NCBI GenBank assembly: GCA_965372745.1 | Contig: CBDVDM010000008.1 | Span: 3,589-67,588 of the forward strand | Length of the DNA stretch: 64,000 nt | Direction: 5' to 3' | Source: VRUG01 sp965372745 | GTDB taxonomy: Bacteria; Planctomycetota; Phycisphaerae; Sedimentisphaerales; Anaerobacaceae | Part shown: positions 26,130 through 34,355 of the stretch, one piece after another | How positions within the stretch are numbered: the stretch's first letter is position 1 | Layout: every line of letters starts with the position of its first letter | Position numbers and translations under genes: made by a program | Notes under the pieces: model-generated | What the model was told of the DNA's origin: nothing | Databases searched by the model: none | What the model saw: only the letters and a program-made list of their open reading frames with translations

Positions 26130-27935
26130 TCATAAAGAATGAAGTTGGGCGACGGCTACTTGTTTGTCGCCCATTCCTTGCTCGATTCGGTCCTCTCGAT
26201 CATTTAGATATGTTTGAGCTAACTGTCTTGCTTGTTCTATTTGAGAAGAGGTCATCCTCCTGGTAATGATGTCTCGCGACTGGCTCGAAGTCTTATGCCC
26301 TTGTGACAATGCAAGGCTGTACCATGTATAGGCGGAGACATCATTTTGAGAAACCCCGCGTCCGTATTCGTACATCATACCGAGTTTGTTCTGTGCAATA
26401 GCGTAGCCTTGTTTGGCAGCAAGTGTAAACCAAATGGCCGCTTCCTTATAATCCTTAGGAACACTTTTGCCTTTGGTATACATCAAAGCTATATTAGTCA
26501 TGGCAACAGTATTTCCCTGATGAGCGGCAAGTCGTAGCCACTTGGCAGCTTCCTTATCGTCCTGAGGAACGCCTTGTCCTTTGATATACATCAGACCAAG
26601 TCTGGTCTGTGCAAGGGTAAATCCTTGATTGGCAGCACGCCGGAACCACTCGGCAGCTTCCTTACGATTCTGAGGAACGCCTAATCCTTTGTAGTACATC
26701 CAGCCCAGAGTGTACTGGGCCTGTGCAACCTCCTGTTCAGCAGCAAGCCGCAACCATTTAATTGTTTGCTTATAGTCCTGAGTAACACCCTGTCCTTCGT
26801 AGTACATCAAAGCCAGGTTGTTCTGGGAAGAGGCATACCCCTGTTCGCTGGCAAGTCGGTACCACTTGAAGGCTTGTTCATAGTTCTTAGCAACACCTTG
26901 TCCTTCGTGGCACATCACCCCAAGCGTGTGCTGGGCAACGGCAAAACTCTGATCCGCAGCGAGTTGTAGCCACTTAACGGTTTCATTATAATCCTGAGGA
27001 ACCCCTTTGGCTTCGTAATACATCAGCCCCAGACAGGTCTGGGCCTGGGCAACTCCCTGTTCGGCAATCGGTTCGATTAGCTTCCTTGCTTCGGCATAGT
27101 TCCGACAAACCCCATTTCCCTCCATATACATCAAACCCAGATTGTTCTTGGCAGGCGTAAATCCCTGATTGGCAGCTCGTCGATACCACTGGACGGCTTT
27201 GCTGGGAACCTTCATAACGCCTTGTCCCTGCTCGTACATCAAACCCAGACTATTCTGGGCAGCAGCATATCCCTGATTGGCAGCAAGCCGGAACCACTTT
27301 GCTGCTTTCTTATAGTCCTGAGAAACGCCTGTTCCGTCGTGGTACATCGAACCTAAAACAAATTGAGCTTTGGAATTCCCATCCCTTGCAGCACGCCGCA
27401 ACAGCTTCCTTGCTTTCTTATAGTCTTGTGGTAATTCCTGTCCGCGCATGTACATCACACCCAGATTACTCATGGCAGAGGTATTTTTCTGTTCGGCAGC
27501 AAGCTGGAACCACTTCGCCGCTTCCTGATTGTCCTGAAAAACACCTTCGCCCTTGTAGTACAGGGTGCCCAGATTATTTTGGGCAAATGAAAATCCTTGT
27601 TCGGCAGAAAGTCTGTACCAACTGGCTGCTTTCTTACTGTCCTGTGGAACTCCATGTCCGTTGTCGTAAATCAAACCCAGATAGAACATGGCTCTGGCAT
27701 CCCCATTTTCGGCCAATGGTTTCCATTCTTCAAGCGCTGTCACATAGTCCTTTTTATCGAACGCCGCCCACCCCTTCTGAAAGTCGGAGCTGCATTCCGC
27801 TATCGAGCATAATAGAATCATTGCAAGTATGCAGATACCGATATTTGAAAGAATGCGGCTACCCCCGGTTTTGTGGCATAGATTCACCCGTTGGGCATTG
27901 TTAGGCCTGTTTTGTTCATTAATTGCTAATAACAT
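26130..27935 (-). CDS. Secreted Sel1-repeat protein (13 repeats)
   Basis: A hydrophobic segment at about residues 30-47 (signal or anchor, ending near CSIAECSSD) is followed by thirteen consecutive 36-residue Sel1-like repeats of the type AEQG-x-A-x-AQ-x-LG-x-MY-x-G-x-GV-x-QDY-KEAAKW. A short basic/Gln-rich tail ends the protein. Sel1 solenoids are protein-interaction scaffolds, often exported. The gene is divergent from the Pho-box-driven DUF3450/exb operon. A TATAAT-like -10 (27981-27986, minus strand) and an AAGGAG site precede it, but no Pho box faces it. A second Sel1 protein closes the same region at 34356. The partner is unknown. Confidence 0.82.
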   Translation of the reverse strand: MLLAINEQNRPNNAQRVNLCHKTGGSRILSNIGICILAMILLCSIAECSSDFQKGWAAFDKKDYVTALEEWKPLAENGDARAMFYLGLIYDNGHGVPQDSKKAASWYRLSAEQGFSFAQNNLGTLYYKGEGVFQDNQEAAKWFQLAAEQKNTSAMSNLGVMYMRGQELPQDYKKARKLLRRAARDGNSKAQFVLGSMYHDGTGVSQDYKKAAKWFRLAANQGYAAAQNSLGLMYEQGQGVMKVPSKAVQWYRRAANQGFTPAKNNLGLMYMEGNGVCRNYAEARKLIEPIAEQGVAQAQTCLGLMYYEAKGVPQDYNETVKWLQLAADQSFAVAQHTLGVMCHEGQGVAKNYEQAFKWYRLASEQGYASSQNNLALMYYEGQGVTQDYKQTIKWLRLAAEQEVAQAQYTLGWMYYKGLGVPQNRKEAAEWFRRAANQGFTLAQTRLGLMYIKGQGVPQDDKEAAKWLRLAAHQGNTVAMTNIALMYTKGKSVPKDYKEAAIWFTLAAKQGYAIAQNKLGMMYEYGRGVSQNDVSAYTWYSLALSQGHKTSSQSRDIITRRMTSSQIEQARQLAQTYLNDREDRIEQGMGDKQVAVAQLHSL

Positions 27936-28047
27936 ATTCGATTACTCCTTTTTTCGGCTCACATCAGCAGTTATCGGCACATTATAGCCGCCGCTTAATT
28001 AACCCATGCCAAAAACAGCTTTTGAGATTGCATCTGATGATTGACAT

Positions 28048-28232
28048 TTGTGAGCAGCAATTTTGCTAAAACCGAAGTACCAAAATAATGGAACGCAGGA
28101 ACAATTTGGGAAATTATTTTTATTCTAATGCCAGCTTAATCAATCTCTAACAGAAACGTCTTATAAAATCCATAGACATTAACATAATCATACTACTTGA
28201 GCAGGAGTTGCAAATTTATATTTCTAATCCGG
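28048..28232 (+). repeat. Duplicated regulatory block, copy 1 (upstream of DUF3450/exb operon)
   Basis: This ~180-bp non-coding stretch aligns along its length with 37670-37851, upstream of the secreted-protein/TonB-receptor operon. Shared landmarks in order: a CAATTTTGC-like block, AATGGAACG, TTATTCTAAT, CAGCTTAATC, CTAACAGAAAC and GAGCAGGAGT. Since the block is non-coding in both places and contains the PhoB-box array and -10, it is best read as a duplicated, functionally conserved promoter and leader. Confidence 0.8.
28123..28167 (+). promoter_or_regulatory. PhoB-box promoter of the DUF3450-exbB-exbD-tonB operon
   Basis: Three 7-bp direct repeats at 28123 (TTCTAAT), 28134 (GCTTAAT) and 28145 (CTCTAAC) are in exact 11-bp phase. 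Ten bases later comes the -10 hexamer TATAAA (28162-28167). The same 7-4-7-4-7-10 spacing is found at six other promoters here, including phoB and pstS. Start of transcription is predicted near 28174. Confidence 0.72.
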
Positions 28233-28301
28233 ATATCAATGTTAGTGTTGCCCGATAATACAAAAAAATTCGTAAACAGGTACAAAAAGGATAATGCGAA
28301 C

Positions 28302-29105
28302 ATGAAAAGGGAATCAGAAATCAGAAATAATAGGTTAGCGATAGGATCGCTTCTACTTTTTTGCATTGTCTATCTTCTGTCTTCTGGAACGGTATCTGCT
28401 AACAAGAGCACCAGCAATATTGAAAATACACGGGTAGCACTTGAAAAATGGGTTGAAATCCAGCGTATTATTTCACAGGAAAAACGCGACTTGGCACTCG
28501 CCCGGGAAATGCTCACCGAGAGAATTAAACTTGTGCAGTGTGAAAGCGAGTCACTACGCGGCAAAATCAGTGAGGCTGAAGAAAGTATCGCCGAGGCGGA
28601 TAAGAAACGAGCTGAGATGATTGAGGAAAATGAAAAACTCAAAGAAGCTTCCGCTTCACTCGGTAGTACTTTAGTTTTGCTGGAAGAACGTACCAGACAG
28701 CTGCTGCAACGGCTGCCCGATCCAATCCGAGAGCGTGTCAAACCGCTTAGCCAAAGACTACCTGATAATACGGGACAGAGCAAACTATCGGTAGCTGAAC
28801 GTTTTCAGAATATCGTGGGGATACTTAATGAAGTAGACAAATTCAACCGTGAAATCTCAGTCACTAGTGAAGTTCGGACACTAACCAGTGGAAGTTCCAT
28901 TGAAGTTGCCGCTTTATATATTGGAATCGGCCAAGCTTACTATGCCAGTGCTAATGGAAGCATTGCGGGAATCGGAACGGTTTCAGATGAGGGGTGGGTA
29001 TGGAGACCGGCTAATGAAGCTGCTGCACAAATTGCCGATGCCATCGCCATATTAAAAAATGAAAAAGTGGCAACCTTTGTGCAAGTGCCCGTTGAAATTG
29101 AATAA
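28302..29105 (+). CDS. DUF3450-family periplasmic coiled-coil protein of a TonB energisation operon
   Basis: This first gene of a DUF3450-exbB-exbB-exbD-tonB-TPR operon follows an order known from gammaproteobacterial TonB clusters. A signal peptide (about residues 12-34 from this start) precedes a long coiled coil (about 40-150, rich in Glu/Lys heptads) and a globular C-terminal half (IEVAALYIGIGQAYYASANG) typical of DUF3450. The open frame begins at a TTG (28197). I chose ATG 28302 because it places the signal peptide at the N-terminus and because 28197 lies inside the conserved promoter block. The biochemical role is unknown; it probably works with the ExbB-like channel in the periplasm. 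Confidence 0.82.
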   Translation: MKRESEIRNNRLAIGSLLLFCIVYLLSSGTVSANKSTSNIENTRVALEKWVEIQRIISQEKRDLALAREMLTERIKLVQCESESLRGKISEAEESIAEADKKRAEMIEENEKLKEASASLGSTLVLLEERTRQLLQRLPDPIRERVKPLSQRLPDNTGQSKLSVAERFQNIVGILNEVDKFNREISVTSEVRTLTSGSSIEVAALYIGIGQAYYASANGSIAGIGTVSDEGWVWRPANEAAAQIADAIAILKNEKVATFVQVPVEIE

Positions 29106-29124
29106 TTAGGATAAGCTCGTTATT

Positions 29125-31044
29125 ATGAGAATAAAAAATATCTTCATACTTGTTCTCCTCTTCGCCAGCCCACTGGTTATCCATGCACAGGATCAAACGA
29201 ACGAATTAATTGCTCTTGCTCTTGAACAAGATACTAAAAGTGACTTCGAACATGCCGCTGAATCTGTACAGCGAAAACTTGAGGAGAGTATTTCTGAACT
29301 CAATAAGCTGCGTGAGCAGGTGGTTGCGGAAAAAGTTCCACTTAGCCGAAATCTCAGCAATCTTGAGAGCGAACTGATCAATGTACGTCTTGAGTATCAG
29401 AAGACAACCCGTTTGCTCGACAGCCGCACTCTTGATTTGAGCAACCTGCGATCCGAAATCAAATCTCGCCAACAGGAGGCTACATATCTTTCCAACCTGC
29501 TTGGTGAATACATCCGCAACTTTGAATCGCGTTTGCACATTGCGGAAATCCAACGCTACCGTAAACCACTTAAGGCAGCCAAATTGGCACCCGAAAACAG
29601 CAACCTTTCTGAGCAGGAAATTTATGAGGCTCAAACTGGTCTTGTAGCAGTGTCACTTGAGCGGTTACATGACGCACTTGGCGGCACTCGATTTGATGGA
29701 ACCGCAACGGATTCCAGCGGGTCGATTCATCATGGAACCTTTGTATTAATCGGACCAGCAGCACTTTTTCAGTCAGATGACGGAAAAAACATTGGAACCG
29801 CTGAACAGCGTCTTGGCTCACTTGAACCAACAGTCATTGCTTTTGGAACTGCTACTGATGCTGAGGCGGCGACAAAAGTCATCTCCAATTCAGCCGGGGC
29901 ATTCCCACTTGACCCTACCCTCGGCAATGCCCACAAAATTGAGGAAACTAAAGAAACACTTTTAGAGCACATTCAAAAGGGCGGACCGGTAATGTACCCA
30001 ATCTTTGTTTTGGGAGGCGCTGCGCTGCTTGTAGCACTTTACAAATGGATTTTTCTGGCCTTTCTGCGAAAACCGTCCCAGAAACGGATTCGTGCGTTGC
30101 TGGACGCTGTTGCTGAGCATGACGAAAAGGCCGCCAAGCAAAATGTCAAGGTAATCAAGGGACCTGTCGGTAAAATGCTCTCCTGTGCTATTGAGCACCT
30201 CAAAGAACCACGTGAACTGATAGAAGAGGTCATGTACGAAAAGGTTCTGGCTACACGCCTCAAACTTGAGCGATTCCTGCCGTTTATTGCTATCAGTGCA
30301 GCGTCCGCACCGCTGCTCGGGCTGCTGGGAACAGTCACTGGTATTATCAATACATTCAAATTGATTACTGTGTTCGGTTCCGGTGACGTCAAAACTCTCT
30401 CAGGCGGTATTTCTGAAGCGCTCGTTACCACTGAATTCGGTTTGATTGTGGCCATTCCTTCACTGCTTCTGCACGCATTTCTTTCGCGTAAAGCAAGGCA
30501 TGTGATCGATGAAATGGAAAAAGCCGCCATTGCTTTTGTAAACCAGGTCAGTAAAACACCTTACCGACAGAACGATGCTACAAATGTATTGGCAGAGCTA
30601 ACCGCCGGTCAGGCCCAAGCTCTCTTGCAAAACATCGGCAGCCAGGCACAATCAGCGAGTCCCGAACCGATTAGACAGTATTCGGAAGATTCAGCGGGTA
30701 GCCTTATGAATCCGCGACTGGTCAGTGTGGATAAAACCGCCACCGTGGCCGAAGCCATTGACAGGATAAGGGGCGCTAAGATTGCCGAGGATATTGACGC
30801 TGTATTTATCGTAGATGAACAGGGAAAGTACGCAGGATATGTGCGAATTGGTCACCTGTTAACCCGACCCGAACAGACCTGTGTCGAATCCTTAGCAGAG
30901 ATGAAATCACTGTTCGTTCGTGTCGATACCCACCGGAACGAGGTACGGAACCTCTTCAGTAAACACGATATTATCAACATGCCGGTCCTTGATCACAACG
31001 ATCAATTAGTAGGGCAGATTACCCACAACGGAGAAGGAAGCTGA
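29125..31044 (+). CDS. exbB: ExbB/TolQ-type proton channel with periplasmic coiled coil and C-terminal CBS pair
   Basis: This is the proton-motive-force component that would energise TonB. Order of parts: signal peptide (1-21), coiled coil (about 35-140), a periplasmic globular segment (about 165-275), then the MotA/TolQ/ExbB channel (about 280-475) with membrane helices and the motif SAPLLGLLGTVTGIINTF. Beyond the usual end there is an extra module (about 522-635) that reads like the paired CBS domains of MgtE: SAGSLMNPRLVSV, DAVFIVDEQGKYAGYV, HDIINMPVLDHNDQLVGQIT. CBS pairs bind adenosine nucleotides or Mg2+, so channel activity may be ligand-gated. At 639 residues it is clearly longer than the usual about 450-residue proteins of this cluster type. 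Confidence 0.88.
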   Translation: MRIKNIFILVLLFASPLVIHAQDQTNELIALALEQDTKSDFEHAAESVQRKLEESISELNKLREQVVAEKVPLSRNLSNLESELINVRLEYQKTTRLLDSRTLDLSNLRSEIKSRQQEATYLSNLLGEYIRNFESRLHIAEIQRYRKPLKAAKLAPENSNLSEQEIYEAQTGLVAVSLERLHDALGGTRFDGTATDSSGSIHHGTFVLIGPAALFQSDDGKNIGTAEQRLGSLEPTVIAFGTATDAEAATKVISNSAGAFPLDPTLGNAHKIEETKETLLEHIQKGGPVMYPIFVLGGAALLVALYKWIFLAFLRKPSQKRIRALLDAVAEHDEKAAKQNVKVIKGPVGKMLSCAIEHLKEPRELIEEVMYEKVLATRLKLERFLPFIAISAASAPLLGLLGTVTGIINTFKLITVFGSGDVKTLSGGISEALVTTEFGLIVAIPSLLLHAFLSRKARHVIDEMEKAAIAFVNQVSKTPYRQNDATNVLAELTAGQAQALLQNIGSQAQSASPEPIRQYSEDSAGSLMNPRLVSVDKTATVAEAIDRIRGAKIAEDIDAVFIVDEQGKYAGYVRIGHLLTRPEQTCVESLAEMKSLFVRVDTHRNEVRNLFSKHDIINMPVLDHNDQLVGQITHNGEGS

Positions 31045-31046
31045 AA

Positions 31047-31754
31047 ATGAATGTGATAACTGGACAGCTTATAACGCTATGGGAACAGGCCCTTACCATC
31101 TGGCTTTCCGGCGGATGGGCCATGATTGCGATAGCGGCCATTGCGCTGGTTATGTTTTCGCTGGGAATGCACATCTATCTCAAACTATCAGGAAAGGGCT
31201 TTGCTTCGGTGCGCGAAAAAACCTGGCGTCACTGGATTGACCATCCCAACGAACGAAAAGGACCAATCGGTGATTTGCTTGATTTTGTAACCGGCGGTAC
31301 TTCGCTCAAAGATACCGCCACTTTCTTTGAAGAATTACGTACTATCGAGATTGCTCCACTCGACCGAGAGCTTCGCGTTATGAAAATTTGCGTCAGTGCT
31401 GCTCCGCTGCTTGGATTGCTCGGAACAGTGACCGGTATGCTCGCCACGTTCGCAGCTCTGGCGTCCGGGTCTGGAGGCGATAAAACTATGGGGCTTGTCG
31501 CCGAGGGTATTTCCGAAGCCCTTGTAACCACCGAAACCGGCCTGGTGATATCGCTACCGGGTCTCTTTTTCCAGTATCAACTGGCTCGCAAGCACAAACG
31601 ATACAAATCGTTTCTTGCCCATCTCGAAACGGTTTGCACCCAGAAACTCTACAAAAAACTGCACAAGCAAAAAGCTCTACCTGCTGCTAAGTGTAAGCTT
31701 CAATATGAGGAACCATATTGTAAAGAAGGAATGGAAGTGCCAATATCCTTATAA
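31047..31754 (+). CDS. exbB: Second ExbB/TolQ-type proton channel subunit
   Basis: This compact 235-residue member of the MotA/TolQ/ExbB family has an N-terminal helix (WAMIAIAAIALVMFSLGMHI), a cytoplasmic stretch, then the two-helix signature AAPLLGLLGTVTGMLATF followed by ISEALVTTETGLVISLPG. It starts 2 bp after the CBS-containing ExbB. Paired large and small ExbB-like genes in front of exbD and tonB are characteristic of DUF3450-type TonB operons. The smaller protein is the likely partner of ExbD and TonB. The C-terminal about 30 residues carry extra Cys and Lys and are unlike core ExbB. Confidence 0.93.
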   Translation: MNVITGQLITLWEQALTIWLSGGWAMIAIAAIALVMFSLGMHIYLKLSGKGFASVREKTWRHWIDHPNERKGPIGDLLDFVTGGTSLKDTATFFEELRTIEIAPLDRELRVMKICVSAAPLLGLLGTVTGMLATFAALASGSGGDKTMGLVAEGISEALVTTETGLVISLPGLFFQYQLARKHKRYKSFLAHLETVCTQKLYKKLHKQKALPAAKCKLQYEEPYCKEGMEVPISL

Positions 31755-31778
31755 AATAAATTAAATATCGAGGAACCA

Positions 31779-32192
31779 ATGGGACGATTTCATCAAATGA
31801 CATCAGATGACAGCAGCGAGACTGGGATTGATATCTCTTCGCTGATAGACTGTGTATTCATTCTTCTAATTTTCTTCATCGTGACTACCACGTTTGTTGA
31901 GGAGACTGGCATTGAAGTGGATAAGCCTCAGGCTGCATCTTCCGTTAGGCTGGAAAAAACCAGCATTCTTATTGCACTGACTCAAAAGGGCGAAGTGGTT
32001 TATGGCGGGCGCGAAATCGGTATCAGCGGTGTGCGACCTCTCGTGAAACGCATGCTACAGAAAGAAGATGTTCCCGTTATTATTCAAGCCGACTCTTCCG
32101 CACGGTCCGGACTGCTGGTTCGGCTAATTGACGAAGCTAAGTTGGCTGGGGCAAAGAAAGTAAGTCTTGCCACTCGTAAATCCAAAAGTTGA
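31779..32192 (+). CDS. exbD: ExbD/TolR-family biopolymer transport protein
   Basis: The 137-residue inner-membrane protein has a single transmembrane helix. The conserved membrane Asp is present in ISSLIDCVFILLIFFIVTTT, where it carries protons for TonB motor function. The periplasmic domain is of normal ExbD length (VIIQADSSARSGLLVRLIDE). A GAGGAACC ribosome site precedes the ATG. Its stop codon overlaps the putative TTG start of tonB (TTGA), so the two are coupled. Confidence 0.95.
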   Translation: MGRFHQMTSDDSSETGIDISSLIDCVFILLIFFIVTTTFVEETGIEVDKPQAASSVRLEKTSILIALTQKGEVVYGGREIGISGVRPLVKRMLQKEDVPVIIQADSSARSGLLVRLIDEAKLAGAKKVSLATRKSKS

Positions 32193-32881
32193 GTATCAGT
32201 ATCGTGACCAAACATAAACGTAAATCATTTTGGATCGTCAGAGAGCTGTTTCACAGCCTTTTGGTCGTTATTGGCGCGGTAGGATTGACTCTGGTTTTCT
32301 TTCTTGTGCTGCCGCTGATGCAGACCCTCGCCAAGCCGCTGACCAATGACCTTGTGGTGCGAGCCGTGGATACAGCCAAACTCGAGGCACCGGACCCGCC
32401 TCCTGAAATGGAGCCGGAAGAAGAGCCGGAACCAGAGGAGAAGCCACCAGAGTTGGCCGAGGATGTGCCCCAGCTGGATCTTTCACAGCTTGAACTGGCG
32501 TTAAATCCAGGTTTTAGCGAAGGCCTGATGGCTGGTGACTTTGCTGTAAATTTTAAAACCATTGTCTCCGCTGATAGTAAAGGTATTGATGCTCTGTTTA
32601 GTATTGCCGATCTTGACCAAAAGCCGCGTGTTATCTACCAGCCCAGCCCAATGCTTAGTAAAAAGTTGCGTAAAAAAGCTCCCGGCAAAGTGTATATCGT
32701 TTTCGTTGTTGACCAGCGAGGCAGGGTAGAGAATCCCATAGTGCAAAAATCGAGCGACCCCGTTTTTGAAAAGCCGGCGCTGACCGCGGTTAAACAGTGG
32801 AAATTCGAACCAGGTAAACGCAACGGCCAATCTGTGAGGTTTCGTATGCGTGTTCCATTCGGTTTCCCGAAAGGAGAATAA
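32189..32881 (+). CDS. tonB: TonB energy transducer
   Basis: It transmits motor energy to outer-membrane receptors. It has an N-terminal transmembrane helix (about 23-44), a Pro/Glu-rich periplasmic spacer (APDPPPEMEPEEEPEPEEKP) and a C-terminal TonB domain (KVYIVFVVDQRGRVENPIV, then AVKQWKFEPGKRNGQ). Length is 230. The frame opens with TTG overlapping the exbD stop; a GTG at 32204 is the alternative start. A receptor that could use it is encoded at 41130, whose operon has the same promoter block, making the two likely partners. Confidence 0.93.
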   Translation: MSISIVTKHKRKSFWIVRELFHSLLVVIGAVGLTLVFFLVLPLMQTLAKPLTNDLVVRAVDTAKLEAPDPPPEMEPEEEPEPEEKPPELAEDVPQLDLSQLELALNPGFSEGLMAGDFAVNFKTIVSADSKGIDALFSIADLDQKPRVIYQPSPMLSKKLRKKAPGKVYIVFVVDQRGRVENPIVQKSSDPVFEKPALTAVKQWKFEPGKRNGQSVRFRMRVPFGFPKGE

Positions 32882-32883
32882 AT

Positions 32884-34314
32884 ATGAAAAACATAAGATT
32901 GAATCTCTCACCTTTGAAATTTATTAATAGAGTTTGCTTTCTGCTAATCCTTGGAACAAGTGTTTGCACATTAGTACAGGCCGACACAGATGTTTCTTTG
33001 TTATACAAAACAACCAAATTAAGCCAGTTGGAACTAGAGATATGGAACGATCCGGCATTTAAAAAACAGTTCACAGAAAGCTACATTGCCGAAACCGAAA
33101 TTGAGCCTCGAGTGACCGTTGATGAACGCGAGAAAATGCTCAAAGTGTTTGAGCTTATATCCTCCGACAAAATGGACGAAGCTGCTCTGAAGCTGGAAAA
33201 ACTCAGGAATGAAGCTGCGACAGCTGTATTTGATTTTACACTGGCGAATATCTATTTCCAACAGGAAAAACTCGATGAGGCTGCTGCGGTCTATCAAATC
33301 GCCGTCGAGAAATATCCCAAATTCCGCCGTGCCTGGAAAAACTCAGGTTTAATTTATGTTCGTCAGAACGATTTTGAAAAAGCACTGCCTGCACTCACGC
33401 GCGTGATTGAACTCGGTGGCGGTGATGCTATTACCTACGGCCTGCTCGGATTTGCATATTCTTCGGTCGAAAACAATCTTTCCGCCGAATCAGCTTATCG
33501 TATGGCTATCCTGCTTGATCCGGTCACGATAGATTGGAAAATGGGGCTGGCGCGAAGTTTCTTTAAACAAGAACGTTTTGCTGAAGCTGTTGCACTGTGC
33601 GGACAGCTAATTGATAACCAACCAGACCGGGCAGACCTCTGGTTAATACAGGCCAATGCATATATAGGTCTGAATCAACCTCTCAAAGCTGCAGAAATTT
33701 ATGAATTAGTTGATCATCTTGGCCAATCCACCTTTGACAGTCTCAACATGCTCGGTGACATCTACATAAACGAAGAGCTTTATGAAATGGCTGTAAAGTC
33801 CTATATTCGTGCTATACAGAAAAAGCCGCAGGGCAATATTGATCGTGCCATTCGTGCGGCCAAAGTATTAGCTGCTCGTGGTGCACTCAAAGAAACCCGA
33901 CAGATGATTGAGCATATCGAGAGCCTACACGGTGACAGAATCGAAACCGACAATCGCAAAGACCTGCTGAAATTACGTGCCCGTCTTGCTGTCGCAGATG
34001 GATCCGGCGATGAGGAGGTTCGTGTGCTCGAAGAAATTGTTGCATTAGATCCTCTGGACGGCGAGGCACTAATTCTGCTTGGACAGAATAGCATCCGCAT
34101 CGGTGATATCGAAAAAGCGATTTTCTACTATGAGCGGGCTGCAGCAATCGAAAAATATGAAGCAGATGCCAAAGTTCGCCATGCTCAACTTTTGGTCAAA
34201 AATGGTAAGTATTCCGAGGCCTTGCCTCTATTGCGACGTGCTCAGATAATTAAACCCCGTGATAACATTCAGGAATACCTTGACCAGGTCGAACGTGTCG
34301 CTAAAACTCAATAG
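32884..34314 (+). CDS. TPR-repeat periplasmic protein of the TonB operon
   Basis: A signal peptide (about 1-33) precedes a region of tetratricopeptide repeats covering most of the 476 residues, for example KLDEAAAVYQIAVEKYPKFR and DIEKAIFYYERAAAIEKYEA. It is the last gene of the DUF3450-exbB-exbB-exbD-tonB cluster, 2 bp after tonB, with GGAGAATAAAT before the ATG. TPR proteins are a regular terminal member of this cluster type. It is presumed to scaffold the envelope complex or contact receptors, but no specific partner can be named. It is convergent with the Sel1 gene that ends at 34356. Confidence 0.88.
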   Translation: MKNIRLNLSPLKFINRVCFLLILGTSVCTLVQADTDVSLLYKTTKLSQLELEIWNDPAFKKQFTESYIAETEIEPRVTVDEREKMLKVFELISSDKMDEAALKLEKLRNEAATAVFDFTLANIYFQQEKLDEAAAVYQIAVEKYPKFRRAWKNSGLIYVRQNDFEKALPALTRVIELGGGDAITYGLLGFAYSSVENNLSAESAYRMAILLDPVTIDWKMGLARSFFKQERFAEAVALCGQLIDNQPDRADLWLIQANAYIGLNQPLKAAEIYELVDHLGQSTFDSLNMLGDIYINEELYEMAVKSYIRAIQKKPQGNIDRAIRAAKVLAARGALKETRQMIEHIESLHGDRIETDNRKDLLKLRARLAVADGSGDEEVRVLEEIVALDPLDGEALILLGQNSIRIGDIEKAIFYYERAAAIEKYEADAKVRHAQLLVKNGKYSEALPLLRRAQIIKPRDNIQEYLDQVERVAKTQ

Positions 34315-34355
34315 AAAACCAATTGGAAATGTCACGTCTTTTTTATGTGATTTAT

